This document shows, in pieces, positions 1-16,730 of a stretch of DNA of 64,000 bases. Source of the stretch: Atherinomorus stipes. Taxonomy: Eukaryota > Chordata > Actinopteri > Atheriniformes > Atherinidae. Under the pieces are notes generated by a model, which did no database searches, was not told the origin of the DNA, and saw only the letters and a list, made by a program, of their open reading frames with translations. The DNA lies in NCBI GenBank assembly GCA_023101725.1, contig JALJCO010010195.1:868001-932000 (forward strand), given 5' to 3'. The stretch's first letter is position 1. Each line of letters opens with the position of its first letter. The position numbers and the translations under genes are program-made.

Positions 1-1247
1 ATACTGTGTGTGAGCCCTGGCAGCCTGTAAATCATTATATTTTGAATCTTTGCCAGATAAGACATGATTTGTGTTGTATAAATGTCTTTGTTCAATTATG
101 GAAGTACTTCGTAGGATTTTTATGGTGCCTTCATGTGGTATTGTATTTATGGTAAACACTAAAGTCTGATGTCAAAATTGCACTTGAACACCTACTAATG
201 TCGTAGCTTCCATTGGATAGCTGGAAAAATTTTATGATGCCCAGGTTGCCGAGATGGGGTAAACTTTGATCTTTCAACATGGTGGAGGGCAACGAAAATA
301 TCCTGAATGGGATGCATTACATTATGTTTAAAGTTTTCTGCTGCCATTATTTGATTAGGTTTAGTCTGCATAATTCTGTGACATACAGAACGTTAATAAC
401 ATCACCATTTAAACAGGTTTGTTCGTAAAATATGGTTATTGTTTGGTTTACCTCCTCAGAGCAGATGCTAGCTGCTAGCTAGCTAGCTAGTCAGTTGAAG
501 ATAGCCTCCAGCGTTTCACTTCATTATGACAACAAATCACTTGAACACAACACACTGGTAACTTCCACTGAACAAGTGGAAAGGATCATCTTTTCCATAC
601 CATATGAAGGCAGCATTAAACATTTCTGTGTACCTTTTCTTTTTCACAGATCTTCAAAATGTCACCTAAACTTACAACAGCAAAGGAAACCCAACCAACG
701 ACAACATTTTTTACAACTGTGTGACTTATAATAAACAAGGCTCCAAACAAAATAGATTTAGGATATATTTGACGCATTGGAAAATTTTATGCAATGGTTG
801 AACCATAATAACTAAAACAATACAAGGGAAAATAAAACTCTGACACTGTACAATATTCAACTTAATGATATAATTTCAATGATCCCTCATCAAAGTTAAA
901 CTTATCTGAAACTACTTAGTAATCTGGATGGGTAGTTGTATACTCATTTTCAATAAACCAACAATTAACAATTAACAGAATATTTGCTTCCTCCTAAAAA
1001 TCTATTAGACTTTGCCTAAACTAATAGTAAGAGTAATAGTTATTTCCTCATTTGTTGGTGGTTCCTTGCTAACTTCTGGAAAGGCTGTATTCCTTATTGT
1101 CAAATTTCGGCCAAAAGCAACGCATATAAATGATAAAAATACATAAACCCAACCATTAAGACTTTTTTATAAAACCTTCCGTCAGACGGTTTTTATGCAC
1201 TCAGAATGACTCCAAGAGAGAGAAAAAAAACAATGACTGAGATTTAC
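1..1247 (-). other. glra2: glra2 intron 7 (5' part)
   Basis: No coding exon is visible here. The M3 segment of the receptor (expected to begin near SYVKAIDIWMA) is not found on the minus strand, so exons 8 and 9 must lie left of the window. The stretch is AT-rich and contains a short GCTA microsatellite near 467-490. Confidence 0.7.
467..490. repeat. GCTA microsatellite
   Basis: Repeated GCTA/CTAG units with one interruption (GCTAGCTGCTAGCTAGCTAG). Confidence 0.85.
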
Positions 1248-7802
<6,555 letters not shown>

Positions 7803-8212
7803 TCCTGGTGGTTTTCCCATGTGCTCACTTTTCTATTTCTTCCATATGTTTATGTTAGTCAAACACATAATCCAAACAGGGACTCGGCTTTCTTCCTGAC
7901 CAGGTCGTTGGCGTTTGGGCTGTCTTGTGTCACACAAAAATACAGGAGACATTCCTCAACGCGGCTGCGGATCATAGTTTAGTTTCACGAAACTCTGACT
8001 CCCCAAAACGTATCGCTCGAAGCGGAGGTGTGAGGAAACATGAGTCCTGTGGTCAGACGACGAGAGGATGCAACTCCAAGACGCATCGGTCGGTTTCTTC
8101 TCTTTGAGAAAGCTCGATGTGCTGAGAGCACACTGCTGGCCTGCGCTGTTACTTGTGAAGTGAAACCGTTTTCAGGTGGGGAACCGTGAATGAGAGGAAC
8201 GCCTTTTCTCAG

Positions 8213-8232
8213 TTCAGCACTTGGACAGCTCC
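8213..8232 (+). promoter_or_regulatory. RE1/NRSE-like element
   Basis: The sequence TTCAGCACTTGGACAGCTCC holds both halves of the REST/NRSF site (TTCAGCAC and GGACAGC-CC) but with a spacer one base shorter than canonical. It lies about 410 bases upstream of the glra2 start codon. Neural ion-channel genes are typical REST targets. The short spacer makes binding uncertain. Confidence 0.4.
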
Positions 8233-8760
8233 CGGTTCCTTTACGCGCAAGCGCAAGGCTTTTAAAAGTGGTGGACGTGAGTTGGGTTTTAATAAGTCTA
8301 ATAAATAAGGAATGCAATCATCGGGAAATAATTAAAACATTATCTCCAGAATGTGTTACATGATGACAGGTATTTGGTCAGACAAGATTGTCTTGACAGG
8401 GAAACTCCTAGTGCGCACAGCTGCGCATCAGGATTTGGCGTCTAGTATTTTTCCCCCCTCGTGTTTTTCTTTGTAATTGTGATCAAGAATTTACTCTAAA
8501 CGTATTGGCAGGAAATTAGAACTTCATTAACAATCGTAATATTTTAAGGATGCCTTTTGGCTGAAGTCTTGATTTATAGCCCCCCGTGGGCGTGCAAGAT
8601 ATTGGCTGGGTGACAGACTCCGTCCTTGACTGTATCTTTACGCAAAATCCCCCCCCCCCATATTCACGACTGTTCAAAGCAACCTACATCCTCGCAAAAA
8701 ATGAAGTGTAAACAAAGGACGCACCAACGAGAAGCCGCTGGGAGAGTATTTGGTACCCCG

Positions 8761-8774
8761 GTTGCCCTGGAAAC
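8761..8774. promoter_or_regulatory. X-box (RFX-type) motif
   Basis: GTTGCCCTGGAAAC fits the RFX inverted repeat GTNRCC-N2-RGYAAC. It lies between the two divergent genes, about 265 bases before the candidate exon at 9040. Confidence 0.4.
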
Positions 8775-9039
8775 AGATTTCCGAGGCACATCACTGGAAA
8801 TGCTGAAAGGTTGGCCTCCCAGAGCGAGACCGAAGAGAGCTGACTGACACACACAGACGGCAGGAGATATACTACAGGGTGGCAGAAGCCTCAGGGTGGA
8901 GAAACTGGGGCTTAAGGGCCACTTAGCCGATTTAGTCATTTTACTTTAGTTTAGATCAACAAAATCTAATGGTATTGATCCAGAGGTTGGATGGGAGCTT
9001 ACAGTTTACGAACGTGAGTGGGTTTAGTCTTGTTGAACC

Positions 9040-9100
9040 ATGGGCATGAATGACTCATTCCATATAAACACATGTGCTGTGGAGGAAGAAGCTAAACTTG
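9040..9100 (+). CDS. candidate alternative upstream coding exon of gpm6b (unproven)
   Basis: A start codon in strong context (ACCATGG) opens a 20-codon frame, MGMNDSFHINTCAV then EEEAKL, which ends with one base (G) before a GTGAGA donor. That phase joins exactly to gpm6b exon 2 at 56003, which needs one preceding G to make GCFECC. In mammals GPM6B has longer isoforms with an acidic N-terminal extension before GCFECC, from far-upstream first exons. A 61-base match of start context, donor and phase can occur by chance, so this is a candidate only. Confidence 0.3.
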
Positions 9101-12100
9101 GTGAGAAAAAAAAAACAAAAACAAAAAACATTCACATCAAGCCAACCCCAGACATTGTGTCATGAGCTTACGGTCATACGTTGTGGCACTGTGATACACA
9201 CGGGGCCATATCATACTTTAGACTGATACTTTGTTACTGACCAGGTAACAGATCAACTAAGTCTGCCTCAGCCTGATGTGGAGTCATCCTCTTCTAAAGC
9301 TTCAGACCAAATTACAAGTGGCAGATTGTGTCTCATGCTTGGAAATGTATGACTTCCCCTTGTCTGGGGATTTAACATCAGTGTGTCAACAGAAGGCGTG
9401 AGCAGGGCTTTTTCTACAGCATTGCTCGCCAGCATAAATGCTTAATGCCCCCGTTAATTATTCACCAAATGTTTTGCTTTTTAATTAACAAACAAACTTT
9501 GTCTTGCATGTGGTTTGAGGAGCAGCTCTTTCATGCATAAAGCTCTAATGTCACAGAGTCATAACCAAAGCCAAATTAACATATATAAAACCAGATATCT
9601 TCTTTAATGAATACATTCCCAGCTACTAAGAACAGAATTTTCTTTACGCTCGAGTCTTCAGTTTGTCATCTTTGAGACAGCTGCAGTTGGCATGTCTGTG
9701 TAATGACAACCCACAAGAGCTTCAATTGGCCATTAGTTTCCACGAAGAAAGGCTTGGGGCCAGGTGGGTCACATAATTAAAGAAGAACAAGTCAAATCTG
9801 CGTGTTAATGAGGGGGAGAGATGGATGTGTGCTTCTTTCCTTCCTTTGGAATAAAACAGAACAATTCTCCGGACAAGAAGGGCCTGTCTGTTTCCACAAA
9901 GCTATTAAAATTACAGTCTCAAGACGGGCCGACGCACTATTTTACAGCTGCCCACACACAACAAAGATTGGTCGCTATGCTGTCTGTTACTCTGTTGGGA
10001 ATTAAGGGTTTTAATCATCTGGTTTATTATGTTGTTATTGTGCTGCAAAAAGGATTTGCCGCACAATTCATAACTTAGAAATTAAATCAAAATGTCTCCT
10101 TTGTGATCTCCCTGCTGCAATATTTGCATCTATTTTGGTACACTGAGCTTTATTTTTCCTTCTTTTTTTAAAAATAAGGAGGTGCATGGTTAAAGGAGTG
10201 ACCTGCTTGAAGCATTTAGTCTGAGTAGGTGGTTGTCATTGATCCCCCCCCCCAGTAACTGAGGAGCTGTGAACTGACTGGAGAGCTCACCTGGAAACAA
10301 CAAGCCGGGTTTACTACCGGGATGCTCATGTGCACTGGACTGGAGACAATTGCGAGCTGGTGAGTATCCATTGCTTCATCGATTCCTTGTATCTTTATCC
10401 CACTTAATGACTTTTGGCTCCATAATTCAACTCATGGAGCAGGGCTGAGGCCTAGCAGGGATAGAGAGAAGTAACATGTGGTTGAAGATGTTTTGATGGC
10501 AACATGCTGAAGGAAGAATGCAAAGGGTTTAATGAGAGGATTCTTGAAGAGGAGGAAGGATTTGAGAATTCTCTAGTGCCAAAACACCCAACACAATTAT
10601 CATAAGCTCTCTGTCATTGCAAAATGAAGCTATTTTAAGGCTTCTACATGGCACACAAGAGAATGATAAACTCACTTAGATTGTTATAGAGTGTGCACAC
10701 CCTGCCTGCAAAACAGACACGTGCAGAAATGTTTTCTTAAGTGATAACAGGGGCTATGGAGTCATTAAAGCCACAGGTGAATGCACAACCTTGAGGATAC
10801 TGGTCTTTACAGGTTCTGTTCCTCCTCAGGCTAAGTGGAAAAAGCAATGGTGGTCTTCACAGAGACTCATCTGTCAATCACAGCTTTCCCCTTATCAGGA
10901 GGACCACACTGACAGGCACACAGCCTTTCTCCATCACTGAGCACTGAAAACCCACTGATCCCCAGTCTAGACCTTGCATACATCCTCCGTAGCCCCTCCA
11001 TCTCCGCACATTCCAACAGCTAAAAAAATAATGCCACAACATGTTCACAGGGTGTATACATCATCTTGAACGCTAACAACTCTGTCCAGTTTGTTAAGCA
11101 ATTACTCTTCAAGCGACAGTAAATCCATCATGTTCTTGCTCAGATCCACATGCTAGGATGTCTCCCCCGAGTTCAGGTTTTTTGTGCAGTCACCCAGACC
11201 CTAAAAAGGACACACGCACATGCTATTTGGGTTTCTTTTTATTTCCTGGCCAGGGCCTGCTTCTTGTTGACACTCGGTACAAAAATTGATCTATTTCTAG
11301 CTTGTAGACTCGTCTTTCTGAGCGTTGTCACTGGGGCTCTGCAGCTGTCAAAGTGATGCAAGAACAGATTGAATGCAGTTCAATTGCTTAACCGCTTTCC
11401 ATCAGTTTTTTCCTTTCAGAGGAGCTTAGATGTACGTTATGGGACCAATTACCCATGAGAGGGACACTGGCAGAGCAGCAGCACTTGTTCCCTGGCTTTT
11501 ATTTATTTATTTATTTTGTTATTTATGGAAAAGCAAATCTCCCCAATGGAGAGTGCTATGTTGAATATTAATGTCAGTTTGTTTTTTAAATCTTTGTGAC
11601 AGATTTTAGTTTCTGGTCCTGGAGCCAACCCTCTTGTTTTTATTGGGGTGTTTGCAACTGAGTAGGACGAATAATTGTCTGCTAATTGGAAGGTGATGGT
11701 TTTATTATCCCAGAACACACGTCAAAGTGTCCCCGGGCAAAACACTGAACCCCACGTTGTCTTCATTGGCATGTGAGTATGTGTGATGAGGAGGAGCATT
11801 TCAGGCGACCCTGTTTCCTGTAATATGAACAATGAAGTACTACATTAATATGTGTGCTGAGTGTGGCTTTGAAAGTGCTGTATACTGTAAGTACATCACA
11901 TGTACCGTTTACATATCACCAGGAAAACAAACTACTTAAAGGATGCTCCAAATCTTTTTTTTTTTTTTTGTTCTGTCCTTCTGTCCCACTTTGCTTCAAT
12001 AACATTGAGGTCCCGGCTCTGGGAAGGACTCATCCACTGATTTTCAGTCCACTTCTTGTGCCATTTGGCAAACTTCAGCCTTTTCTCCCCGTTTCTCTTC

Positions 12101-12640
12101 CTTCAGAAAGACTTTTTGACAGCCACCCTTCCATGGAGACCATTTCTGATCAGGCCTCAGATAGATTCAGCTAAAGGTCCATATGTATCTTTCAGCTCCT
12201 ATGAAGACCAGAGTTTTCTCCCTCTCTATTTCTTGAGAACATCACTTTTCTTTTTCTCTTTATAAGTTGCAGGTGGTTTTAAGGTCTTGAAAATGAGTGA
12301 AAGCCTGGAGAACTATTTCCCCAAGACCACTTTAACAAATTTTAGGGAAGTTTTGGTTCTTTGGAGGCAATTAAAAAGAAAAGAGGGCTGGCTTTGCTCA
12401 GCACTAGATGGTAGCGACACTTCACCAGCTGTATAGGCTGCAGTTACATGTCAAAATAGATACTTTGAGATTTATGTCTTATAAGACCAGACATGATGTG
12501 CTCACATATAAACTGCTTCATAACAGCGACTAACATGCAGCCTGAGAAATGCAAGAGCACATTAGAGATGACTGTCACAATCAAAATGAATCCAGTTGTG
12601 TAGAAGTAAGTCGTGTACTGTTGCAGAGAAGGATGTGTTC
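9101..12640. other. intergenic DNA, 9.1-12.6 kb
   Basis: Apart from the possible exon at 10256 I see no gene. The longest open frames (9802-10078 and 11854-12174, plus strand) have no recognisable domain and no splice context. Confidence 0.6.
10256..10359 (+). other. candidate non-coding (5' UTR) exon
   Basis: A long C-rich tract ending in CAG at 10255 is followed by 104 bases and a consensus GTGAGT donor. All frames reading through from upstream meet stops early (TAA at the first codon of one frame, TGA soon after). If used, it would be an untranslated exon of an upstream gpm6b transcript. It is seen only as splice-site-like sequence. Confidence 0.2.
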
Positions 12641-12645
12641 TGATT

Positions 12646-13030
12646 AAAGGGGAGGAATTTTGAATGATTAGGGGGAAAAAAAGAGAAAAATAATCTTATG
12701 GGGGGGGAGGGTAGGGAATCGCAACCAATAAACCAAAACGGACGAGATAGTAAGTATAGAGTAAAGTATATAAAAAAACTGGAAATAATTGGTGGGGAGC
12801 CCCCCTCCGGGAGGAGAAGGGAGGAGAAATAAAAATCTACCCACCCCTGGGGAGGGGGATTTATATGGTATTGGAATTCCGAAAAAAAGAAATAGGCGAA
12901 AAAAAGAAGAGAGATGTGATATAACATTAGGATATAAATGATATTGGGGGATGGGGGGAAGGATCGACATCAAAAAGAAAAATAAATGATAAAGCTTCGG
13001 AGAATGCCTTGCAGAGCCGGCCCCCTTTAA
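12646..13030. other. block of anomalous composition (purine-rich, G and A runs)
   Basis: The plus strand is strongly purine-rich with runs of G and A, alternating GGGG and AAAA tracts and small palindromes such as CTCCGGGAG. It differs sharply from both flanks. Two overlapping minus-strand frames of 121 and 123 codons here are low-complexity (Phe, Pro, Ser, Leu) and are not credible genes. It may be poorly resolved consensus or an unknown simple repeat. Confidence 0.55.
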
Positions 13031-14220
13031 GCAGTGCATTTAAACCAAAAACTGTGAAAACATTTTAGTTTTACTCTGTGAGCTGACCCTGTGAGATGGT
13101 TCTAAAAAACGAAGATCTCAGTTTCAAGCGTCAATATTTCACCATTTACTTCAAATTTGCTCCTATGATACAACTGTATTTTTCAGAGTGAATCTGATAT
13201 GTAAGCCTCCTAAACATCTTCAAATCTCTACCAAATTAAAACATCATTTTTCCATGTCAAAATCTAGCCCTGTGATTTCAGGTGAATTGTTTAAAATATT
13301 ATTCACAGGGCTGGGTGCTGCGTGATTAGTATTCATGCCATGGTGCACACCTTGAGTGCTAAATATAAGTGAAAGCAAGGGTTTTTTGCAAAGGGGAAAC
13401 CGCATTTGTGAAAATCATGTTAAAAAGGCTCAAATGAAGCAATGAAATCCTTGTAATGGTGGAAGATATTTAAATGAGCAACCAATTGACTTTTCTACAG
13501 CTGTTACATTTAAGTCACCTTTCAGTGCACCGCACAGTTCACACTCTTCACCACTTCAGTTCTTCTTTGTAATGTATATGGGATTATCTATTAGTGGTTA
13601 ACCTTTAGCAGTTTGCATAATGACATAAAAGATGCTGTCTCTAGGGTGGCTGTAGCTGAAGGGAAGAATGGTGGGGGTTTCAAACAGGTTTGATCCCCAA
13701 CATCCCTGGGCTACCTGTCAAAATATCCTTGGGTAAGAAGCTGAACTCTCCATTACCTCCAGTGTGTCTCTCACAAGCATGTCATTTGGGATAAAAGCAT
13801 CCACAACATCATTTGTAATGTAAAATCAAACAGATGATTCTGTTAACTCAGAATATGCTGTCAGGCATGTGGATTCTCCAGGAACTTAGAAATATCAACT
13901 CTATTTTGGATTCAAATGTTTTGGTAATCCCTTGTGATGCCCTTTAAAAATGTTTATGGATTTATTGATTGTTTTTTTTTATGTTTTATCTGTGATTGAA
14001 TAATACTCAAAGGGGTAAGCAAGTTGATAATAATGAATTATCAAAACCAGTCAAAGTCAGTTTCAAGTTTTGGTGGCAGGCAAAACCAACCCTTGTACAG
14101 TAGCCTAGCTTTTGATTTTGTTTTATTTGGTCTTATTTCATTTTATTTCATTTCAGTTGATGTTCTCTTAGATTTTGTTCAATTGTTTTATTTAGCAATT
14201 CAATTCAATTGCTTTTATCC
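13031..14220. other. intergenic DNA, 13.0-14.2 kb
   Basis: AT-rich sequence with no gene or repeat recognised. Confidence 0.6.
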
Positions 14221-14280
14221 CATATATATATATATACATTTATTATATTATATTATATTATATTATATTATATACATATA
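14221..14280. repeat. AT and TATTA microsatellite
   Basis: A run of AT dinucleotides is followed by about seven TATTA-type units, then more ATA. It marks the left edge of a very AT-rich block. Confidence 0.9.
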
Positions 14281-14690
14281 CTTTTTCAAATCACGAAGAA
14301 ATTGTTTATAATAATCACGTAAATATAAATTGATATATTTAAACTTTATATTCTGTTTAGATAGAAAATTTATTTATCATTTGAATTTATTAATTTAAAT
14401 ATTTATGGTGAAAACTTTTTATATTGTGATTTACAAAAGTGATAAAGTTATTATTGTTTTATTGAATATTATTAATAGTCAATATACTCTTATTGTGGAC
14501 TATATCCTTTTGAGAGTTTTGGTCTTATTAAATATAGTAATGTTAAAATTTATGTTAAATTACAGAGAATGTAAATTTATTGTACTGACTAAGGTTTTTG
14601 GACTTGATAAGTTTTTCTAAACTTCTTCCAAAACTCCTATTTGAAACTATGTTTTTTTAAAATTTTTTATTTTTTATTATTACTTACGCC
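14281..14690. other. very AT-rich, C-poor block
   Basis: About 400 bases with few C residues on the plus strand, dominated by T and A. It contains a 71-codon plus-strand frame (14405-14620) rich in Leu, Ile, Val, Lys and Tyr with no recognised domain. The composition resembles organelle or AT-rich parasite DNA more than its neighbours, but no homology can be claimed. Confidence 0.5.
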
Positions 14691-15183
14691 AAATCCGGGG
14701 TGTGTCCCCCTTTTTCTGTTTGTAAACACTAATCAAACTGAGAGCAGCTCCCCTAATGCAGGCTAATGGCCGCAGCGCTCTTCAGCCCCAAGCCTCTCCT
14801 TCAAAGTGGGTAAAAGCCAAACCAATATTAACCCATGGTTTTGGAACGTGTACAATCTAAAGCTCTTTTTGCTGCAAAATACCTCCTTTTCTTCGCTGCA
14901 TCAGCCATTAATATCAAGAATTCAAGTGAATCTGGTATCGGCTCCAGTCCACGTTTAAAAAATTAAAAAAAAAAAGGGTTGGTCCAATTGAGGAGTTTAT
15001 CCCAACAGAACGCTACACCCTTAGCTCTGTCATTGGCTGGAGACAACACGCAAATCACCCAGAAACATCCCGAACACACCAAAACACAAAACAAACAAAC
15101 ACAAACACACCAAAAAAGGGAAAAGATGAAATACAGTCAAGGGAGGGGAGTTGTAAACAAAACTCACCGCTACATGAAAGCAG
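14691..15183. other. unassigned DNA next to the Harbinger-like element
   Basis: Mixed-composition sequence with a CA/AAC-rich tract at 15060-15120. It could be old transposon material, but no ends or coding remnant can be shown. Confidence 0.4.
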
Positions 15184-16727
15184 GGGTCTATTGCACGAAA
15201 CTAGGATCAGGGATTAAGCCGGGATTTGTTGGTTATCCTGGATCAACCTATCCATGATCTGATTGCACTGAAGTGGGATAGGGACGAGTGGTAATATGTT
15301 ATAGTGTAAGTTACCATGGAGAGTTATTCTGTGGAGCTAGCCTGGTCTGGAGCAGGCTAAGTCCCAGGATTTATTTAATCTCATCCTGCCAGAAGTTACT
15401 ACAAATGGAAACATATTGGTTCCAGTCTGCTACACATTATCACATTGAACGGGACCCACTGTTGGAATTTAAACACTATATGTCAATTACAATCATTTGA
15501 TTGCAATCATTACAAAGTGAAGTTTCACATAGACAGCATATAAAATACACATCCAATAAAGACAGAACATGTTTTAATTTAAAATAAAATTAATTAATAG
15601 ATCAAAAGCCATCAAACCATGAGCTGTTTTCAAAACTGAACAGTGTGCTACAAGATACAAAGCACAGAAACAAAAGCAGATAATACAACACAAGAATGGA
15701 TCAACATTCAAAGGTCTGTTAGACCCCCCCTCATTTCTGCATGCTGAAATAAATGCAGGACAGATCCATACACAACTAGAAAAGCATCCTGTTTGCACAG
15801 ACCTCCACTAAGCAGCTCATGCCCCCTTATATTGTGATTCACACCTAAACTTTTACATGTCTTTTATTAAATTTTGTTTCTGTTTATGAAGTTTAAACTG
15901 GAAGGGTCACAGTTCATAACGTACCTATTATTATAGAACTCATTGAGATCCTTTTTTGTACTTTTATTTTTACCAAACACTTGGGCCATTTGTTTGGAGT
16001 TATATGCAAAAATTCCAAAATGTGTCCGATCTCACAATGATAAAGAATCCTTCAGAACTTTCCTGGATCCAGAAGGTGATCCGGATCACCACTAAAACTT
16101 AATGGGTTTGTCCTTGGGCTGAGGCACATGGCTGGTGGACATTTCAGGTCAATCCGTCAAGAACTTTTTCCATAAAGTTGCTGACAGACAAACAAACCAA
16201 CGCTACCACAAACATAACCTCTTTGGTGGAGGTAACTAATTAACTAAATAAACGAATGCAGCCTTCCAGGCCCGCACACATATAACAGGCAAAATTAGTT
16301 TAAATGAACACAAGTTCCTCTGCCATTACAGGTAATGTAAAAAAGTGTAGTTTTTGCACTTCTAACAAAAAATGGGCATATTTTTTTAAAGTAGCCTACT
16401 AATGAACAATTGATGATGTCTCAAAAAACGCATTGGTAGGGGGGGGTTCCAGGAGGATTTCCTGCTCCGTTCCGTCAGAGAGAAATGCGCTGATGTGGTT
16501 GCCATGGTAGATCAGTGACTGTGCTTGATCGCGAGGGTCTGTATGAGGAAGCAGCGAGCGCGCACTTATCCAAGATAGGTTTACCTGGCTTGATCAATCC
16601 GTGTCTACCTATCCTGGCTTGCGGTTTGAGCAACCAATTAAGCCAATGGATGGCCATGTTGTGGATTGAATGAGCCCAGCTAAGTTTTAAATCCTGGATC
16701 AGAGTCCTAGTTTCATGCAATAGACCC
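15184..16727. mobile_element. non-autonomous DNA transposon, PIF/Harbinger-like, with 3-bp target duplication
   Basis: A 1,544-base element is bounded by inverted ends GGGTCTATTGCA(C/T)GAAAC-TAGGA (23 bases, one mismatch) at 15184 and, reversed, at 16727. The flanking triplet CAG is repeated at 15181-15183 and 16728-16730, as expected for a 3-bp target-site duplication. On the minus strand a frame starting at 16505 reads MATTSAHFSLTERSRKSSWN, which I infer is the broken start of a Myb/SANT-like protein of the kind PIF/Harbinger elements carry. No transposase survives. A fragment of another dispersed repeat lies inside (about 16040-16235). Confidence 0.8.
16040..16235. repeat. dispersed repeat fragment nested in the Harbinger-like element
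   Basis: It contains phrases common in animal interspersed repeats (GATCCGGATCACC, and CTCTTTGGTGGAGGTAA near the end). I recognise it as repeat-type sequence but cannot name the family. Confidence 0.5.
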
Positions 16728-16730
16728 CAG

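Larger units (their letters stand above)
7803..9039. promoter_or_regulatory. 5' flank of glra2, possible divergent promoter region
   Basis: This segment lies between the glra2 start codon (minus strand) and a candidate plus-strand upstream exon of gpm6b at 9040. It carries more CpG than its surroundings at 7,960-8,280, an RE1-like element at 8213-8232, an X-box at 8761-8774 and a poly-C run near 8650-8659. No TATA box or clear transcription start could be assigned. The promoter call is inferred from position. Confidence 0.4.

Noticed and set aside
12562..13039. Overlapping 121- and 123-codon minus-strand frames
   Set aside because: Low-complexity Phe/Ser/Pro/Leu products of a G- and A-rich block; no domain, no splice context.
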